In this document: positions 7,701-16,310 of the stretch, piece by piece
Numbering within the stretch: position 1 is the first letter of the stretch
Layout of the letters: every line of letters begins with the position of its first letter
Assembly (NCBI GenBank): GCA_018398765.1
Contig: JAHBMJ010002745.1
Coordinates: 1-16,310 of the forward strand
From: Chromera velia
Taxonomy: Eukaryota; Sar; Chromeraceae
Reading direction: 5' to 3'
DNA: 16,310 nucleotides
Notes under the pieces: model-generated
The model's input: only the letters and a program-made list of their open reading frames with translations
The model's database searches: none
What the model was told of the DNA's origin: nothing
Position numbers and translations under genes: made by a program

Positions 7701-8206
7701 ATGGAATCTCTGCGGAGTCGTATGCGGATTGGTCCCTTGCCCGTGTGGGACAGGGAGGAACTGTCACGGTTCCTCACTGGGTCCACTACATGCAGGTGGG
7801 TGGGTGGGTGGTGAATGAATGGTTTGTGTCTGCGTGGGCAAGCGTGATCGATCAATCGTCTGAGTGTGCGTGTGTGTGTCTGGGTTTGCGTGCGTGTTGG
7901 TGTGGGAGGGTGTGTTCATGTGCGAGAGAAGCATATAGTTGACTCTCTGTCAGGGTGCATAACCGGCAGGCGTGAGTCGATTGTGAATTTTTCACTGCCT
8001 ACGCCAAGCCTTGGTCAAAGTTCGTCTTTCTGTTTCTTCTCTGTATGGATGCTCTCTTCCGCATGCAGGTGGGGCTTTTGAAGGGTTCGAATGTCGGGAA
8101 GATGTTCTTGAAGCGCCTGAGAAAGCTGAGAGAGGCAGCAAAGGAAAAGAACCCCGAGGGGATTCGCGTGGCGTCGGAATGGTTCGCGAACAGATACGAC
8201 TACTGA
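4792..8206 (+). CDS. Membrane-anchored short-chain dehydrogenase, KCR/HSD17B12-like
   Basis: Four exons, 4792-6394, 6847-7297, 7606-7795 and 8069-8206, join in frame to 793 residues plus TGA; every junction is GT-AG and restores family sequence. The ATG context aaagATGG is favourable. Order: weak signal-like start (1-22), eight LAAVxGSLP repeats (27-350), basic stretch (about 382-404), hydrophobic anchor (406-434), then a classical SDR core. The core has VTGASQGIG at 451-459 for NADP(H), INNAG at 531-535, Asn602, Ser661, YAAAK with Tyr676 and Lys680, and LPG at 705-707. Anchor followed directly by an SDR matches ER very-long-chain 3-oxoacyl-CoA reductases (second step of fatty acid elongation) and HSD17B3/B12/HSDL1 relatives, usually near 310-330 residues. 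This one is more than twice that. Inserts after NNAG (acidic, Ser-rich, about 545-595) and before the catalytic Ser (about 618-652) add to the core. All catalytic residues are present. No C-terminal dilysine signal is visible. The substrate is inferred. Confidence 0.85.
4870..5841 (+). repeat. Eight-copy LAAVxGSLP protein repeat region
   Basis: Within exon 1 a 12-residue core with consensus LAAV(G/S)GSLP(S/A)(D/G) occurs at residues 27, 69, 107, 151, 185 (slightly changed, VAVGGSLPSD), 227, 282 and 339. Spacings are 42, 38, 44, 34, 42, 55 and 57 residues. Many copies are followed after 5-9 residues by Leu/Ile-Pro. Linkers are charged or Ser/Pro/Gln-rich, including an arginine-rich run at 129-137. 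The DNA of the cores differs at many third positions between copies while the residues stay, so the pattern is held at protein level. I do not recognise the repeat. Confidence 0.85.
6395..6846 (+). other. Intron 1 of the dehydrogenase gene (phase 1)
   Basis: A 452-base intron with donor G/GTAAGG and acceptor atgctgcag. It splits the Gly codon of the INNAG motif, and removing it gives INNAGGFSP in frame. If retained, translation would stop at the TAG at 6460, before the catalytic residues. It is GC-moderate with a T-rich patch near 6805 and contains no other gene that I can see. Confidence 0.85.
7298..7605 (+). other. Intron 2 of the dehydrogenase gene (phase 2)
   Basis: A 308-base intron with donor AG/GTACGT and acceptor cacctcctgcag. 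It lies five residues after the catalytic Lys680 and splits Ser685; joining gives AFVNSWSTSANDW, as expected after the YxxxK helix of the family. The middle part (about 7495-7555) is a purine-rich GAAA-type tract. If it were retained, the frame would end at a TAG near 7356. Confidence 0.85.
7796..8068 (+). other. Intron 3 of the dehydrogenase gene (phase 0)
   Basis: A 273-base intron with donor CAG/GTGGGT and acceptor ccgcatgcag. Directly after the donor come (GGGT)n-like units and, at about 7861-7935, a GT-rich tract with many tgtg steps. The last exon adds 45 basic residues ending in WFANRYDY. A GCATGC site overlaps the acceptor at 8061-8066. Confidence 0.82.
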
Positions 8207-9005
8207 CCGACTGTTTGTCTCCCCGCCTGCCTGTCTGTCTGTCATGAGATGCTCTCAGAGGGAAAAATCAAAACGGAAGGAGGCAAAGGACGCCTGCTGA
8301 AGGGAAGAAGACGCAAAACGCATGAGAGAGAGACAAACAGAGGAACAGTCGATGATCAGATGGAATCTATGAATGAATGAATGAATGAATGAATGGATGA
8401 CAGCTCATGGGGTGACTGGCGGGCGTGTCTCTGAATGTGCAAGTGTGGTCGCGTGCGTCATTGGGCGTTTGGCTTTGGCTGTTCGCTCTCATTGCTTTGC
8501 TTCGCGTCTGTATGTTTATGCTTGCGTTGGTTCGGTTTCTTTCAGCTCTGTGAACTGAACAAGGTGAATGAAAAGGTGTGTGAGCAGAAGAAGAAAGGCA
8601 GCCTTGGCTCCTTCGATTTCTCTGCCGTGCCCTTCCTTTGCAAAGACATTCTGTTTACTTTCTTTGTTGGTGCCTGCTGAAGGGAAAGAGAGCGCCCAAA
8701 CGAAAAAAACGGCAGAGAACAGATTGCAAACAACCGTCCATACAGTGGTGGGTTTCCTTCTCAATCTGCTGGCATTACATTTGTCCCTTCCTTCTGTCTG
8801 TTTGTTTTGACTTACGACTCCATCCAGCAAACCAGGAGGTGAAGCATCCATCCATTTTTCTTGGCCGATCCCGACCCCCCCTTTCCCTTTTCCCTTTTCC
8901 CCCCTCGACTTTCCTTTTTCCTTCCTTCCTTTCTTCGTTCGACTGTCTCCCCGTGGACAAAAAAGTCAATTTGTGTCGGTGTCCTTGTCTCCGAACGTGC
9001 GAGCG
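8207..9005. other. 3' flank of the dehydrogenase gene
   Basis: No gene is supported. Just after the stop comes a run of ctgtctgt units, then a GA-rich stretch. An acceptor-like tttctttcag at about 8537-8546 is followed 30 bases later by a gtgtgt donor-like string, a shape a tiny exon could have. But the dehydrogenase frame has already ended naturally at 8204-8206, so I do not call it. Pyrimidine tracts occupy about 8876-8945. Confidence 0.4.
8369..8396 (+). repeat. (ATGA)n microsatellite
   Basis: About seven uninterrupted atga units followed by a variant atgg unit. It lies about 165 bases past the dehydrogenase stop codon and is likely in its 3' untranslated or flanking DNA. It is expected to be variable in length. 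Confidence 0.9.
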
Positions 9006-9007
9006 AA

Positions 9008-9013
9008 AATAAA
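9008..9013 (+). terminator. Candidate AATAAA poly(A) signal
   Basis: An AATAAA hexamer inside an A-rich string, about 800 bases past the dehydrogenase stop codon. It could end that transcript, but the distance is long and protists do not all use this hexamer. Confidence 0.2.
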
Positions 9014-10950
9014 AATGAGATGAACAGGAGGGAGCCCAGTCGGTTGGCCCGGTCTGGCTCCCTGTCCCCTCCCTTAAAGTTAAAGTAAAGCTTCTTTCTG
9101 CCCTGTTACTTCGCGTGTGGATGCACACCAATTGTTGATTGAGTGGCTCTGCGCGGAAGGAGCACGGGCCTTTTTTCTTCCACCCCTTTCTCAGTGTATG
9201 GACTGCGTGTTCGTTAACTTAAGGGAGGCAGGGACTTGTCTTGTCAGTCTCTCTGCCTGTGTAGTTGAAAAGAAACAAAGAAAGAAGACGAAGAACAGAC
9301 AGAGGAAAAAAGGCTGTTTGTACGGCATCGGCACGAGAGGGGGCGTCTCGACTGTCCGTTGCTCATGTGGTGCTGGTGTTGCGCTGCATGTGTGATGCAT
9401 GAAAAAAAACACTAGGGAGGACCGGGAATAATGGGGGTTTTCTTTCTTTCTGTTGAGGGCGGGGAGGGAAAAGAGGCAATGGGATCGGCCGCCGAGATGC
9501 TGAATTTCTTTCTTTCATATGCAGAGTTGCCAGAGAGAGGAGGTCGGCATATGGTGAAACGAGAAAATGGGAAAAGCAGAAGGGAGGAAAAAGGAAAAGC
9601 AAAAGAGGGTCAGGCAGGACAGGAAGGAAGTCACTTGCAAGGGGGAGTTGATTCATATTTGAGAGATGAGACACGATGAGACAGCAGATGATCGATCAAC
9701 AAGCTTTCAGCTTTCTGTCAGGTGAAGATCTGATGTCCGGATCGTCTCTTGTGTTTTTTCTCCTTCCTGCCTTCCTTTCCGTCTTTTCTCCTGTTGCCTC
9801 CCTCTTTTCAGAGCTGATATTTCCTTTCCTTCGTGCAAGTGGTTTCTTACTGAGAAGATGTGAAGCGTAACGTTTTCCATTTTTTTCCCTTTCCGGCAAT
9901 AATGAGAGAGACAAGAGAGGGGGGGGGGTAACGAGAGAATGAAAGGTGGTTCTTCACTGACTGACAAAACCTCCTTGTAACAGTATAAAACAGGATCATT
10001 CCAGTCAATCAAAACTTTCCATCCATCCATTTATTCTTTCATGCATCCATGCATCAGTGAGGCAGCCAGTCCTCGAGTGCGAATGAAAGAAAGAACGGGG
10101 TGATTACTCTGCGTGGCGTTGCGAGACGTCACACGCAGAGGTGTGTACCTACCTGCATCGAATGAAAAGGGGTGAGAAAATGCACACACACATCAATCCA
10201 GTCCTTTCTTTTGTTTGTCATGCATTTACCGTGTTCATGTGTTTGTGTAAGAAGAGAGACAGCGGAGTTGAATCGTCTTCTTCTGGTGGTTTGAGCCTCT
10301 GGAAGTCGACAGCTGGACGAACAAATGAAATTCGTGCCTGTATTTTGACTTGGAAACGGAGAAGGCAATTTGCGAGCGAAGCTCCTGTGTAAATTTCTTT
10401 CTCCTCCAGTTCATGTACGTCAGTGGGCAGACTACATTGGTATGCCCAGGAGAAGATGATGTTTGTCGCTCTTCTCTTCAGAAGAGGAGAGCATGTGCAT
10501 GAACGAAGAACTGATTCATGAGAGTGTGTCCTTTTTTTGTCTTCGTTTCTTTTTGTGTGTCCATCCGTCCGCCCGTCCGTTCGTGTGCCCTGCCGCACAG
10601 CTGTCCATCGACTTGAGCGACCAGAGAGATCGCGTCGTTGTAAGACGGTGTGTAGGCAACGATTTTGAGCTCCACCTCTTCCTCCTTCCTTCCTTGTTTT
10701 GATGGTTGACTCGCTGCTTCACTCATTGAGTGATCGATTGATTCGATCAGTGTCAGCCAATTCCTTTCCTTCCCTCTCCTCCATCTGCTTTCCTTTCTTC
10801 GTTCCGCCATGAAGAGGTCAAGCTGAGAATTGCGAAAGAGCAAAACCAATGTGTCCCACTTTCGACCTCAGTACATCAATTACTCCTCCATCTCCCGCAT
10901 ACAATCCAGTCAGTCCGCACGTTCAGTATAGCTTGACGGAGTGTCCTCTT
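9014..10950. other. Gene-free CT/GA-rich intergenic DNA
   Basis: Alternating pyrimidine- and purine-rich blocks with short homopolymer runs, among them a G run at 9921-9928. Open frames here give low-complexity Lys/Arg/Glu or Phe/Ser/Leu peptides and match no family I know. 10125-10190 and 10540-10620 carry short runs of ac/tc and ccgt units. No RNA gene, transposon end or conserved protein was found by reading both strands. Confidence 0.45.
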
Positions 10951-11010
10951 CCCCCTCTCCCTCCCTCCCTCCCTCCTTCCCTCCCTCCTTCCCTCCCTCC
11001 TTCCCTCTTT
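10951..11010 (+). repeat. (CCCT)n / (CCTT)n pyrimidine microsatellite
   Basis: Sixty bases of almost pure C/T made of ccct units with interspersed ccttccct. It creates an apparent Pro-Ser-Leu repeat frame on the plus strand (10849-11211) and an Arg/Glu repeat on the minus strand, both artefacts. All-pyrimidine strands of this length can form triplex or H-DNA in vitro. Confidence 0.9.
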
Positions 11011-11790
11011 CGTCACCGCCCCCCGCCCCGCCTCGTTCGGCATCCGACCGAAGAGAGAGAGTCCATTTTTGGCGCGCAGTCTTTCCTCAATTCCTTGTTT
11101 TCCTTTGACTCCTTTCAGCCTCTTTTCTTTCATTTCCGTCCCTTCGTGTTGTTCATCCGACAAGTAAACGCCATCAACGTATGCATGCAGCAATCTCCCA
11201 CTGTGTGTTGAACGAAAAAAATCTGGCTGTCATGATCAAAATCTATCGAGACTCCAGACCGAAGCGCGAGTCGAAGATTGTTTTTCTTTCTTCACTTGAT
11301 TGTCTGCATGTCCTTTCTACTGGTGCAAGGTCGACAAGTCAATCGACGTGCCTTGCCATTCCTTAATTGCCTCCTAGCTTTTACTTTCTCAGTACGCATC
11401 TCGCATGCGTTTGGTCTGTTGGTTTGACTTAATGCGAATGAATGAAGAGGACGCGTCCAACCGAGTCCATGCGCATGCATGTGTCGTCTGATGGATCGTA
11501 TTCCCATGATGATTTCTTTGTCATATCTGACAGTCTGCAATGAGTACTGTTGTCATTTTTTCCTCGATCGAGATTGTGGCTGTTTGTTGGTCACTTCGAG
11601 GTCTTGCATTATCAGTCACAATCAGCCTTCGGATCCGAGTTACGCGATTTGTAGCGCAATTTTCATGTTGCATCCTTATTGTCCTACATTCGATTTGTTG
11701 ATTCCTTGTGCACCAGCCGATTGAGACGAACGACGATCTTCATTTATTTTGGCGCTTGTTTTCTTTCTTTTGCATGCATGAGCTGTGCAG
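11011..11790. other. Gene-free stretch with clustered GCATGC sites
   Basis: No protein family is recognisable; the open frame at 11479-11724 (81 codons, Cys-rich) has no known pattern and no splice context that I trust. Four palindromic GCATGC sites fall in this stretch at 11183, 11403, 11473 and 11772, with another just beyond at 11939. The composition changes to AT-rich near the right edge. Confidence 0.4.
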
Positions 11791-13095
11791 CCTTTTAAAC
11801 TAACTATATGTATCATCATCTATCTTCGTTAAAATCTTAGCATTAATCATTCAATACTTTAATTATAATGCTACTACACATACGTGTATATATATATATT
11901 ATGGAGTCCTACCCTGTGGTGCTACTCTTTCAGCCTTTGCATGCGCCGTGACTGAATGAGCCTGCGTGCTGACGCCATGCTCCGCCGCCGCACTTATACG
12001 CAGCCTAGTATGCAGCCTGCCTATATGTGTCGCACTCAGAGCTCTGCGCATACTGTGTGGCATACATCATGCAAGTCTACGTTTGGCGGCTTTGGCCTAG
12101 TTCTTGAGCAACATGCTGACTAAGCACTAGTCTGAGTAACATCATACGGCAGGTTCGATAAGGTTCGAGTTGAAGTCAGCCGATGTTGTGTGCCGTCTTA
12201 GTGCGTCCCACACAGATACCGAGACCAATACGGCATGTCCCAACCCGGCAGTCCGGGGGCCACGGCAACTACTAGTGGTAACTATTCCATCCGCAGCATC
12301 CCATTAGATATTTATGGCTCAGCAGCGCATTCTCTGACACTGTTTTGTCTGGTTGATCGATAAAATCAGACCTAGCCTCCTGACTGACAGTCTCACGTAA
12401 CCGCGATCCATGTATTTGTTGTATTATGCCTAGACTGCCTGCGTACGGATTCTAGCTGGTACACAATAACTGAAGTCATTGAATCTCTAATTAAACCTAT
12501 AGAGTCAGATTCATATGGAGTCAGAAGAAGTCTGATTCAGAAGATAAAGCTTGATAGAACCTCTTAGAGTCAAAGTAGAATTGAGACCTCGTTTACGTGA
12601 ACCTGTAAGGTGTTGTTTAAGTTAATGTTGCTCATGTTCCTTCTCTAGATCTTCCTAAGGTTCTTGTCCTCACTTTACTTTCTGTCTGGACGCCACAAGG
12701 CGGCCGGACAGGAAAGACAAAGCAATATCTATAGTGTTTTACTTTTTTTATTTCATACCTATGAAACTGTACGTTAAACTTAAATCCCACAACAAAAAGT
12801 AAGATGTCATCAGTACGTTTAGCACTCCTCCTGACAAAAATTTGAATTAAAAAATGGCGAAATCCAACGGGCCATCATGGGCTATCCAATATAGTGAGGT
12901 CTTTGAATGTTTAAGGGAACACTCCATTTAGAGAGGCCTACGTAGGCGGCAGGCCTACAAAGAGAAATTTTATGTTTCACGGATGGCCGGCTCACATGAT
13001 CAGGGCACATTTTAAATTTTAAAAGTTAAAATTTTAATTAATGCATATTATGCAGCAGTGCAGCAGCACATAGTCTTTTTATTTGTGGGTATATT
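11791..13095. other. Mixed AT-rich and moderate-GC non-coding DNA
   Basis: Starts with a (TA)n run at about 11889-11900. 11910-12420 is a moderate-GC block with stops in all frames and no repeated ends that I can pair, possibly an old mobile-element fragment. 12480-12600 holds several gagtcagattc/gtctgattc strings in both directions. At 12949-12960 the string aggcctac appears twice within 30 bases. At 13013-13035 the strings aaattttaa and ttaaaattt form a short AT hairpin. No gene is supported. Confidence 0.35.
12678..12716. repeat. Strong inverted repeat (hairpin)
   Basis: The arms CTTTCTGTCTGG and CCGGACAGGAAAG pair with one wobble and one bulge, and an inner CGCC/GGCG stem closes on a four-base loop, acaa. 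The whole is about a 17-bp stem standing out in AT-rich surroundings. It could be a foldback remnant, a structured RNA, or a terminator-like structure; no neighbouring coding frame helps to decide. Confidence 0.65.
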
Positions 13096-13372
13096 TTAGC
13101 ATATTTTCTGAATCAAGGTCGCACAGATAAATTTATGACCGTCGCAGTTTGGGGGGCACACATTACGTTTTCTATCCTTTTCCTCACTTACTTCGCACAC
13201 GAATAACATTATGCGCGAACGCACTTGTTTTAATTCAAAACCCGCGCGGCCATCATGACCATGCATCAGACGATTAACGCATGCATGCAAAGTCCTCTAG
13301 TGCTGTATTAAGTGAAACACAGACTAGGACATAGATTAGAGCTTTGACAAAGAGAAAACAAACCGGCAAAGT

Positions 13373-13819
13373 TTATGACAAACACTCATCTGGCAGCCGA
13401 GTGATCTTTTTCCATAGCTTGATTGCTAGACAGTTGAGCACAACACGTTTTGGACAGCCTCTTTGATCGTACATCTGTGAATACGCAAGGAAGAGCCATA
13501 AGGTTTCCCTTTCATCTGTTGACGTCAAAGTTTTCTGATGAACCAATTTTTTTATGGTTTCCAAGAAATAGCGAAAGAAGATAAAAACCAGGTTTGTCTA
13601 ATTGGTGATGTTCTGGGCATATACGATGTCCAGTGCCGTTTCTATTATGTGGACTAAAGACTTAGTGTGATAGGTCCTGTGTAAAGCCTGTAGGCATGCT
13701 TTTGCATGTGTGCCTGCATGGCTTGCCTGCTCGTAAAGAGAATCTGATCTCATGAATTCTTTAGGAAGGCAAAAATATATAAAAATATATAGATGTAATG
13801 TGCTGTGCAGGAACAAAGA
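13373..13819 (-). pseudogene. Decayed open frame of unknown function
   Basis: On the minus strand one frame is open from about 13819 to 13373 apart from a single TAG at 13600-13598, giving about 147 codons. The two halves (72 residues before and about 74 after the stop) have balanced composition, with Trp, Cys and His and no low-complexity bias, unlike the CT-derived frames elsewhere. The first half includes HIIETALDIVYAQNITN and the second LWLFLAYSQMYDQRGCPKR. I recognise no family. Neither half has a convincing ATG start (the openings use TTG). It could be a broken transposon gene, an exon pair, or a chance frame. Confidence 0.2.
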
Positions 13820-14786
13820 TCAAACTGAGGATCAAACAGAAAGTCTGCCTCTGAATTTTATAAGAAAGAAAGTCTCCTATTGTCGGACAACACAAATTAT
13901 ATTACACAATTGCATGAGTCATATGTTGTAAATATAAATGGACTGTCGGTTGTACAGTGTTCCATTTCGTCTTTTGATTTTCTAATTGCATGGACAAGAT
14001 CATTTGCACATGTTGCATAACCACCGTGATGTAGTTAAGACAGATTTGGCGAATATGAATGGACTGTAACAAAAGATGCGGTACAGTTTTTTGAAGCATC
14101 TTTCACTTTTTCGAATGTCTGGCCAAAGTTTCAGCTTGCATATGCGAGAGATTCCTTGTTTTCCTCTTTGCATCCTCCACTACCTACAGCAACCCGTACC
14201 GGACCTCCTGGCAGGCCAGTATCAGGATTCTGAGGATAAAAACTCAGTCAGTCAGCCGTCTTTGCTCTTTCGCTCTCTTTCCCTCCTCTTCCTCTCGTTC
14301 CCTTTCTGCACATTCCTTCTGCTACTGTCTGTGTACCTTCCGGTCTTAGATAATCTTGGTAGCATTTTTTGGTGTATGTGCTTTACATGCGTTTTGCAGG
14401 CTGGTAGTGTATATTTGTGTGGCTTCTTGGTAATCACAGTAAACAGTAAAAAAGCAGCTAGGAGAAGGTATAAATTTAAATAGGCGAAAATTGTCTTGTC
14501 TACCAGCGCGCCTGCCAGTCCACTTGGTGGCCTGTCTGCCCGTCTGTCTATCCATCTATCTATAATGTGCCTTTCACAGTCCTTCATCTGCGGCTAAGCC
14601 TTTCTGTGCCTTTACATTTTCTCATGTATTCGGACTTGTCTATTCTTTTCTCCATCGGGTTATCCATATGTGTGCGTTTTGAGGAAGCGGCAAGAATTAG
14701 AAGTAGAGTAACCACCTTTTTCTCAAGGAATATGATTTACTTATATCTTTGATCTGGCTGCTTCATACAGACGTAGTGACCCCACG
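13820..14786. other. Gene-free AT-rich stretch
   Basis: Near-identical 16-base strings aatataaatggactgt (13931-13946) and aatatgaatggactgt (14052-14067) lie 121 bases apart, each followed within about 20 bases by gtacag; they are a worn direct repeat. The rest carries T-rich and ctgt/tcta simple tracts (about 14520-14565). Frames on either strand show no known motif. Confidence 0.4.
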
Positions 14787-14861
14787 TCCTAGGGGGTAGT
14801 ACTACGTTATTGTATAAGGGTAACCCTAACTTTATACATTCTCTAACAAAAAATCTAGATA

Positions 14862-15567
14862 TGGCGGGCACTTGGTTTATATACTAATCTTTTTTTCCAT
14901 ATTCTAAAGTGTTGATTTAAGCTAACAGAACTGATAGCGGGTTATATCTTCACTTCAAAAAATTGGTTCAAAGTCATGTCACCACGATTTGGCGGGGTGG
15001 CGGGCAGTAGCTGCTTGACCTGGCGGGGCCCTGGAGTCTATCAATGCTTGGACCCCCCCGCCAATGAAAGAAATACCCGCCAAAGGAAAGTCTACCGCGC
15101 TCTTATGTCCCCGTCCGCCCCCCACCAGCCCCCACCACCACCCGCCAGCCTCCTGCCACCACCCGCCGCCTGGATCTGCCGCCTCAAGCAGTTGGTTCAC
15201 ACAGTTCTCTCTACTCAAACCCATTGGTTGATATTGGGTGGTATAGAATGGCCTGCCTGCCTGCCTGTCTGCCTGTCTATGACTGACTAACTGTCTGTTC
15301 ACGTTTTTTGGCGAGGATTGACTGTGTCTGGCGGGACGTGGCGGGGCAGGCGTACTGGCAGGAGGGGAAGGTTTGTCAAAGTCCATCCCCATCATGAAAA
15401 GCCCTGCCAGATCGTGGCGACACCACCTTTGAACAACAATTTCTCATGAACTAGAAAGCATGAATGGCCCGCCAGAATAGAAATCGAATTTCTAACATGT
15501 TCTATATCTATAACTTTTATGTAGCATAAGTCTAAACTATTATCCTAATTAGTTAGGAAGCCCGCCA
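14862..15567. repeat. Eleven dispersed TGGCGGG motifs
   Basis: Plus-strand copies start at 14862, 14990, 14998, 15021, 15329 and 15339; minus-strand copies lie at 15057-15063, 15076-15082, 15141-15147, 15468-15474 and 15561-15567. Chance would give far fewer than one in this length. Several have TT before the core. Some transposase families bind such subterminal motifs; the core also resembles the E2F/DP site TTTGGCGGG. Which, if either, applies cannot be told from sequence. Confidence 0.85.
15251..15278 (+). repeat. (GCCT)n / (GTCT)n microsatellite
   Basis: Short run of gcct units passing into gtct units, lying inside the inverted-repeat element between its C-rich middle and right half. Confidence 0.75.
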
Positions 15568-15612
15568 AACTAGGGGTACCTATAATGTTTATCCTAGTGC
15601 TACCCCCTAGGA

Positions 15613-16310
15613 TCGGAGGATTCGATGTTGGTCCCCTTCGTTCTGTCATACATTAACTGACTGTACTGACAATTGAAACTTTTGTACTAGAAAGCGACTT
15701 TTAATTTTCTATGTATCACACTAAATTTTATATAAAAAACTAAGTCTTTAAAGCACTTAGAATGATTCTATTTATTGTTTTTTACCTGCATGAAAGTATA
15801 AACAACTTTTAAAGATAAGGTTTAATGGGTTTATGGTGTGTATGTTGGAAATTGTTAGACGTGAGTGAGGTAAAAGAGTTATAGTATGTTGATATGTCGG
15901 GGAGTGATTGCAGACTCTGCAGGCATGTGACAATGCGCAGTGTAATACACAAACAAGCTAACTTTTACTTCTAATGGAATACGCCGAATCTGCACACTGA
16001 TGTAAGGAGGGAGCACATAGCGGGCAACCCCCATGAAAGGTAAGAATGAATGTCCGCAAACAGATCTGCCGATTTGACACCCACAGAAAGCAGTTCAACC
16101 AAACAAATGTTGAGCACTATGACCGTGCAAGAGGTAAATGCTTAGCTTCTGAAAGCCTGATCGATCGATGGCCTCTAGCCAGAGGGCCTTGCCCACGACC
16201 AGCCATCATAGCGTTCTTGTTTTTTCTGGGTGAGGCCCGGCACTGGCCACTGGGTCTTAGTCCACCCAGGAGCCCTACCTCCAAATTCTCATGCAAACAA
16301 GAGCTGCGCC
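15613..16310. other. Gene-free stretch at the right edge
   Basis: 15613-15950 is AT-rich with no open frame of note. From about 15990 GC rises. An AG/GTAAGA donor-like string occurs at 16039-16046, and GGCCTCT at 16170-16176 pairs with the AGAG-GGCC that follows to make a short hairpin. No protein family or RNA gene is recognisable before the window ends. Confidence 0.35.

Larger units (their letters stand above)
14787..15612. mobile_element. 826-bp non-autonomous DNA transposon-like element
   Basis: The left end at 14787-14804 reads TCCTAGGGGGTAGTACTA, and the complement of the right end at 15595-15612 reads TCCTAGGGGGTAGCACTA, so 17 of 18 bases form inverted termini. Weaker similarity continues inward for about 25 more bases. 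The interior has no credible transposase; a Pro-rich frame at about 14976-15290 comes from the C-rich middle. Eleven copies of TGGCGGG lie inside on both strands. This layout (terminal inverted repeats, subterminal motif clusters, no coding capacity) fits a MITE-like element mobilised in trans. No clear target-site duplication is visible, so the superfamily cannot be assigned. Confidence 0.68.

Noticed and set aside
8537-8576. Tiny extra exon after the dehydrogenase gene
   Set aside because: Splice-like signals flank 30 bases, but the gene already ends in a natural C-terminus at 8204-8206 and no partner exon is recognisable.
10849-11211. Frame with PPSLPPSL repeats
   Set aside because: Direct product of the CCCT/CCTT microsatellite; no flanking conserved sequence.
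14817-14830. Telomere-like gggtaaccctaac
   Set aside because: Only one unit on each strand, inside the left part of the inverted-repeat element; no array.
14976-15290. 104-codon Pro-rich plus-strand frame
   Set aside because: Low complexity from C-rich DNA within the transposon-like element; no transposase motif.

Overview
The window reads as nuclear DNA of a eukaryotic microbe. The protein gene at 4792-8206 is split by three GT-AG introns with pyrimidine-rich tgcag acceptors. Its coding exons are GC-rich, while the flanks are long, non-coding and full of pyrimidine/purine tracts, short tandem repeats and decayed mobile DNA. The base texture would suit an alga or alveolate-like protist, for example a chromerid. 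That is only a guess, because no rRNA, organelle gene or lineage-specific protein is present to fix it.

Layout. 1-960 has no gene that I can support. 965-1823 is a tandem-repeat tract whose best part is a regular 79-bp array at 1331-1696. 2079-2328 looks like one end of an LTR retrotransposon on the minus strand (primer-binding site, 2-nt spacer, TGTTA...TAACA LTR with a TATA-like box). It sits beside a tRNA-Ile-like sequence with an oligo-T stop at 2379-2455. 3170-4111 (minus) is an intronless gene for an AlaX-type alanyl-tRNA editing hydrolase. 4112-4791 is the shared upstream region of two divergent genes. 4792-8206 (plus) is a four-exon gene for a membrane-anchored short-chain dehydrogenase, closest in layout to very-long-chain 3-oxoacyl-CoA reductase, with an unusual ~400-residue N-terminal extension. 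8207-11790 is CT/GA-rich intergenic DNA. From 11790 to the end the DNA is more AT-rich, with a strong hairpin, a decayed open frame, and an 826-bp transposon-like element (14787-15612) bounded by 18-bp inverted repeats and packed with 11 TGGCGGG motifs.

The two solid genes do different jobs: proofreading of mischarged tRNA-Ala, and a reductive step on acyl-CoA or a related carbonyl substrate. They share an upstream region, but nothing in the sequence ties their functions together.

The best candidates for something undescribed are the eight-copy LAAVxGSLP repeat in front of the dehydrogenase, which is kept at protein level although its DNA has diverged, and the inverted-repeat element with its dense TGGCGGG sites.
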